Shown in pieces: positions 28,093 through 30,158 of a DNA stretch of 30,158 nucleotides. The notes under the pieces are model-generated. The model was not told the origin of the DNA and did not search any database. It saw only the letters and a program-made list of their open reading frames with translations. The translations under genes and the position numbers were made by a program. Each line of letters opens with the position of its first letter. Positions within the stretch are counted from its first letter, which is position 1. Source of the stretch: Rachicladosporium sp. CCFEE 5018 (lineage: Eukaryota; Ascomycota; Dothideomycetes; Cladosporiales; Cladosporiaceae); assembly GCA_002077045.2 (NCBI GenBank), contig KZ111144.1:154280-184437 (forward strand), given 5' to 3'.

Positions 28093-30158
28093 TCACTTCC
28101 AGTACCCTCCAGCAGTCCCATTCCCGTTCCCGCTTCCACCAAGCGTGAAGCTCCCAGTCAACGGCAAATTCCTTGAGCTGGCTCCAACGTACACCTTATA
28201 AGTGCCTCCAGGAGCCAACTCCCACTGCTGTGCCTCCACACTCCAGGTACTCAGATCTCTCCTCCTAAGCGGGAATCCCATAGTAACAGTCTCACCAACA
28301 TCCAACCACTGCTTGTCGAAACCTCTCAACTGTCTGATCGGCTGGTCATCGCCTGGCAGACCAAGGTAAAGCTGCGCGATCTCAGCGGCAATAGCCTCGC
28401 CGGTGTTCTTGACGTCAGCGTAGACATTGTAGACGACGTCCCAGAGATCAGCATGTCCGCCAGGGATGATGCCATCAGTCGGGTACTGCGATAGAGTCGC
28501 GGAGCTGTTGGGTGAGATGCGAAGGTTGGAGTAGGTAAAGTTTGTGTAGGTGAGCCCGAAGCCGAATTCGAAACGAGGCTCAATGTTCTGGGCATCAAAG
28601 GCGCGGTAGTCGATGTACACGCCTTCGCTGAAGTCGTCTTGAGGGTAGATCGCATCTTGCACACTCGGGCGGTACGGGCTGAGGATAGCGCCGTAGTCTG
28701 ACTCGTTCTTCGCGACAGTGTAGGTCAGCTTGCCACTCGGGCTGATCTCGCCGTAGACGATGTCGACGAGAGCGCGGCCGGAGTCTTGCCCTGGGAGCTG
28801 GGCGAGGATGATGGCGGTGACGTTCGGGTGGTCGTAGTAAGCGTCTACCAAGGCGATGCCGGCGTTGTGGACAACAACGATAGTGTTGCTGCACTGGTCG
28901 GCAATGTTGTTGACAAGGCTGTCGGAAAACTCGTCGTGTAGTCCGGAGCGATCGATGCCCTCGGACGCCATAGCGTTGATGAAGACAAAGCATGCCTCGG
29001 TGTTGCCGTATACTGTAGAAGTAGCGTTGACGTTCTCAAAGTCCCACAGCAGCTGAGTGCCATCCTGGAAGGCGCGCTCGGAGAAGGCCTGGAAGGGACT
29101 GTAGAAGTAGGTCGGAGTGTTGCCACCTGAGCCGCCTCCGACCCAGATGCTGCCGTTCGGCGCACTAATTGGGAACGGGGGGCACGCAGATGCGACAAGT
29201 CCGTAAAAGCCGCAGATTGGAGAGGCAGCGTCCGTAGATTGCAATGATATGGACCAAGGACTGAGGCCGGGGGAGGGCGCGTTGTAGTCGGGTGCCTTGG
29301 CATCGTAACCGTAGAGGGCAATGGCGCGCGGGTCCTTGAGCGGCAGGGCGTTATTGACATTCTTAACCAAGACGTGACCCTCGATGGCCTCACCCAGAAT
29401 GACCTCAGCGTCGGCAGCGTCGCGAGCGTCGACAATGGTGTGCGGGGCGAGCAGATTGGGAGCCATACCAACACCGACGCTAGGCGAGCTTTTCGAGTCG
29501 AGTCCAAGCTCGTACCACGCAGCGAGGATGCGGGTAGCTTGATCGTCGATTCGGGTCTCTGGAACTGAGCCGTTGCGAACAGCCTGGGTGAGATTTCCAG
29601 CCCAGTAGGTAGCTCCACTGGGCATGGTCATGTCGAGTCCAGCGAGAGAGCTAGCGACGCCGGAATGTTGAGCAAACCAATCCGTCACGACGAAGCCCTC
29701 GAAACCGAGCTCGGTCTTCAGGACACCGTTGATCAGCTTGGAATTCTGGCATACGTAGCTATTGTTGAAACGCTCGTATGAGCACATCACACTGCCTGTT
29801 CCGGCATGAACGGTGTCGGCAAAGGGCCAAAGGTACAACTCGTGCAACTGTTTTCATTAGCTAGGGTCTCACTGAGAATGATTGGGTGACTTACAGTCTT
29901 GTCGTCCATGTTTGTAGAGCTAGATTGGTACGTCTTATTACCGTCACGAGTCGCAATGCGGTTAGTCTCCTGCTCGTTGGCGATGAAGTGCTTGGTACAT
30001 GCGATGACACCAGCGTCCTGAATGCCGTGGACCGACTCTGCGGCGAGCGCGCCACTAAGGTACGGGTCGTTTGAGAAGCCTTCCCAGTTCCTACCACCCT
30101 CTGCGATCCGACCAAGAGGTCCGACCACCGGCGGACCTAGAGCCACACTCACACCCTT
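28093..30158 (-). CDS. GH3 beta-glucosidase, 5' end outside window
   Basis: A secreted-type family 3 glycoside hydrolase that removes terminal beta-D-glucose from cellobiose and related glucosides. Exons visible are 30158-29895 and 29847-28093. Intron 29848-29894 (47 nt, GTAAGT, GCTAATG, ACAG) joins NMDDKT to LHELYLWPF. The N-terminal TIM-barrel part shows GPLGR, NWEGFSNDPYLSG and the KHF motif. The catalytic nucleophile is the Asp of GFVVTDW. The GH3 C-terminal sandwich domain follows, and then a fibronectin III-like domain (AQLYLGLPGDDQPIRQLRGF .. TYKVYVGASSRNLPL) ending in a Gly/Asn-rich tail. About 672 residues are visible of an expected 800-880, so the signal peptide and the first 150-200 residues lie right of the window. 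The frame is open to the right edge. Confidence 0.95.

Noticed and set aside
28845..29618. 257-codon minus-strand frame within the GH3 gene
   Set aside because: It is an out-of-frame shadow of the GH3 coding sequence, Ser/Thr/Pro-rich as expected for a shifted GC-rich reading frame.
1..30158. CRISPR arrays, insertion sequences, transposon or viral remnants
   Set aside because: No regularly spaced repeats, terminal inverted repeats, transposase, reverse transcriptase or integrase motifs were seen; the only large repeat is the gene-bearing 7.1-kb block.

Overview
This window is nuclear DNA of a filamentous ascomycete (Pezizomycotina). The genes carry short spliceosomal introns of about 45-90 nt, with GTATGT/GTAAGT-type donors and CTAAC/CTGAC-like branch points. 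Gene content includes a fused pyrimidine CPSase/GATase gene, a Bqt4-like tail-anchored APSES protein, a secreted GH3 beta-glucosidase and a secreted beta-lactamase-fold protein. A Dothideomycete is plausible, but that is only an impression from protein style; nothing in the window fixes the species.

Layout. Positions 1-3933 (-) hold the N-terminal half of the URA2/pyrABCN multifunctional pyrimidine protein. It runs off the left edge and carries an in-frame TAG where the family has CAG. Positions 4627-5726 (+) encode an unrecognised two-exon protein. Positions 6422-7029 (+) encode a thioredoxin with a probable mitochondrial leader. Positions 7795-9194 (-) encode a Bqt4-like nuclear-envelope protein. 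Positions 9752-11027 (-) encode 3-hydroxyisobutyrate dehydrogenase, 11431-13344 (-) a soluble twin-NBD ABC protein, 13580-13980 (+) a small two-exon gene that simple ORF calling splits, and 14321-16137 (-) a secreted beta-lactamase-like hydrolase broken by a one-base deletion. After a 100-N gap (17071-17170) the same set appears again: a 3'-truncated HIBADH, the ABC protein, the small gene and an intact beta-lactamase-like gene. The right flank follows, with an 876-residue disordered protein (24031-26661, -) and a GH3 beta-glucosidase that runs off the right edge (28093-30158, -).

The dominant structural feature is the 7.12-kb repeat: copy A 9954-17070, copy B 17171-24290. Copy A ends and copy B begins exactly at the N gap. 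The gap cuts the last gene of A (the disordered protein) and the first gene of B (HIBADH), each of which is whole on the opposite flank. That is the pattern expected when two diverged haplotype or homeolog contigs overlap and are scaffolded end to end. A genuine tandem duplication with an unassembled junction would look the same locally. Divergence is patchy: a 182-bp stretch around the HIBADH intron is identical, while the adjacent exon 2 differs at about 11% of positions.

The genes do not form one pathway. They are a housekeeping mix of pyrimidine synthesis, redox, telomere/nuclear-envelope anchoring and valine catabolism, plus two secreted hydrolases. The pyrABCN stop codon and the copy-A beta-lactamase frameshift could both be null alleles masked in a diploid or hybrid genome, or consensus errors.
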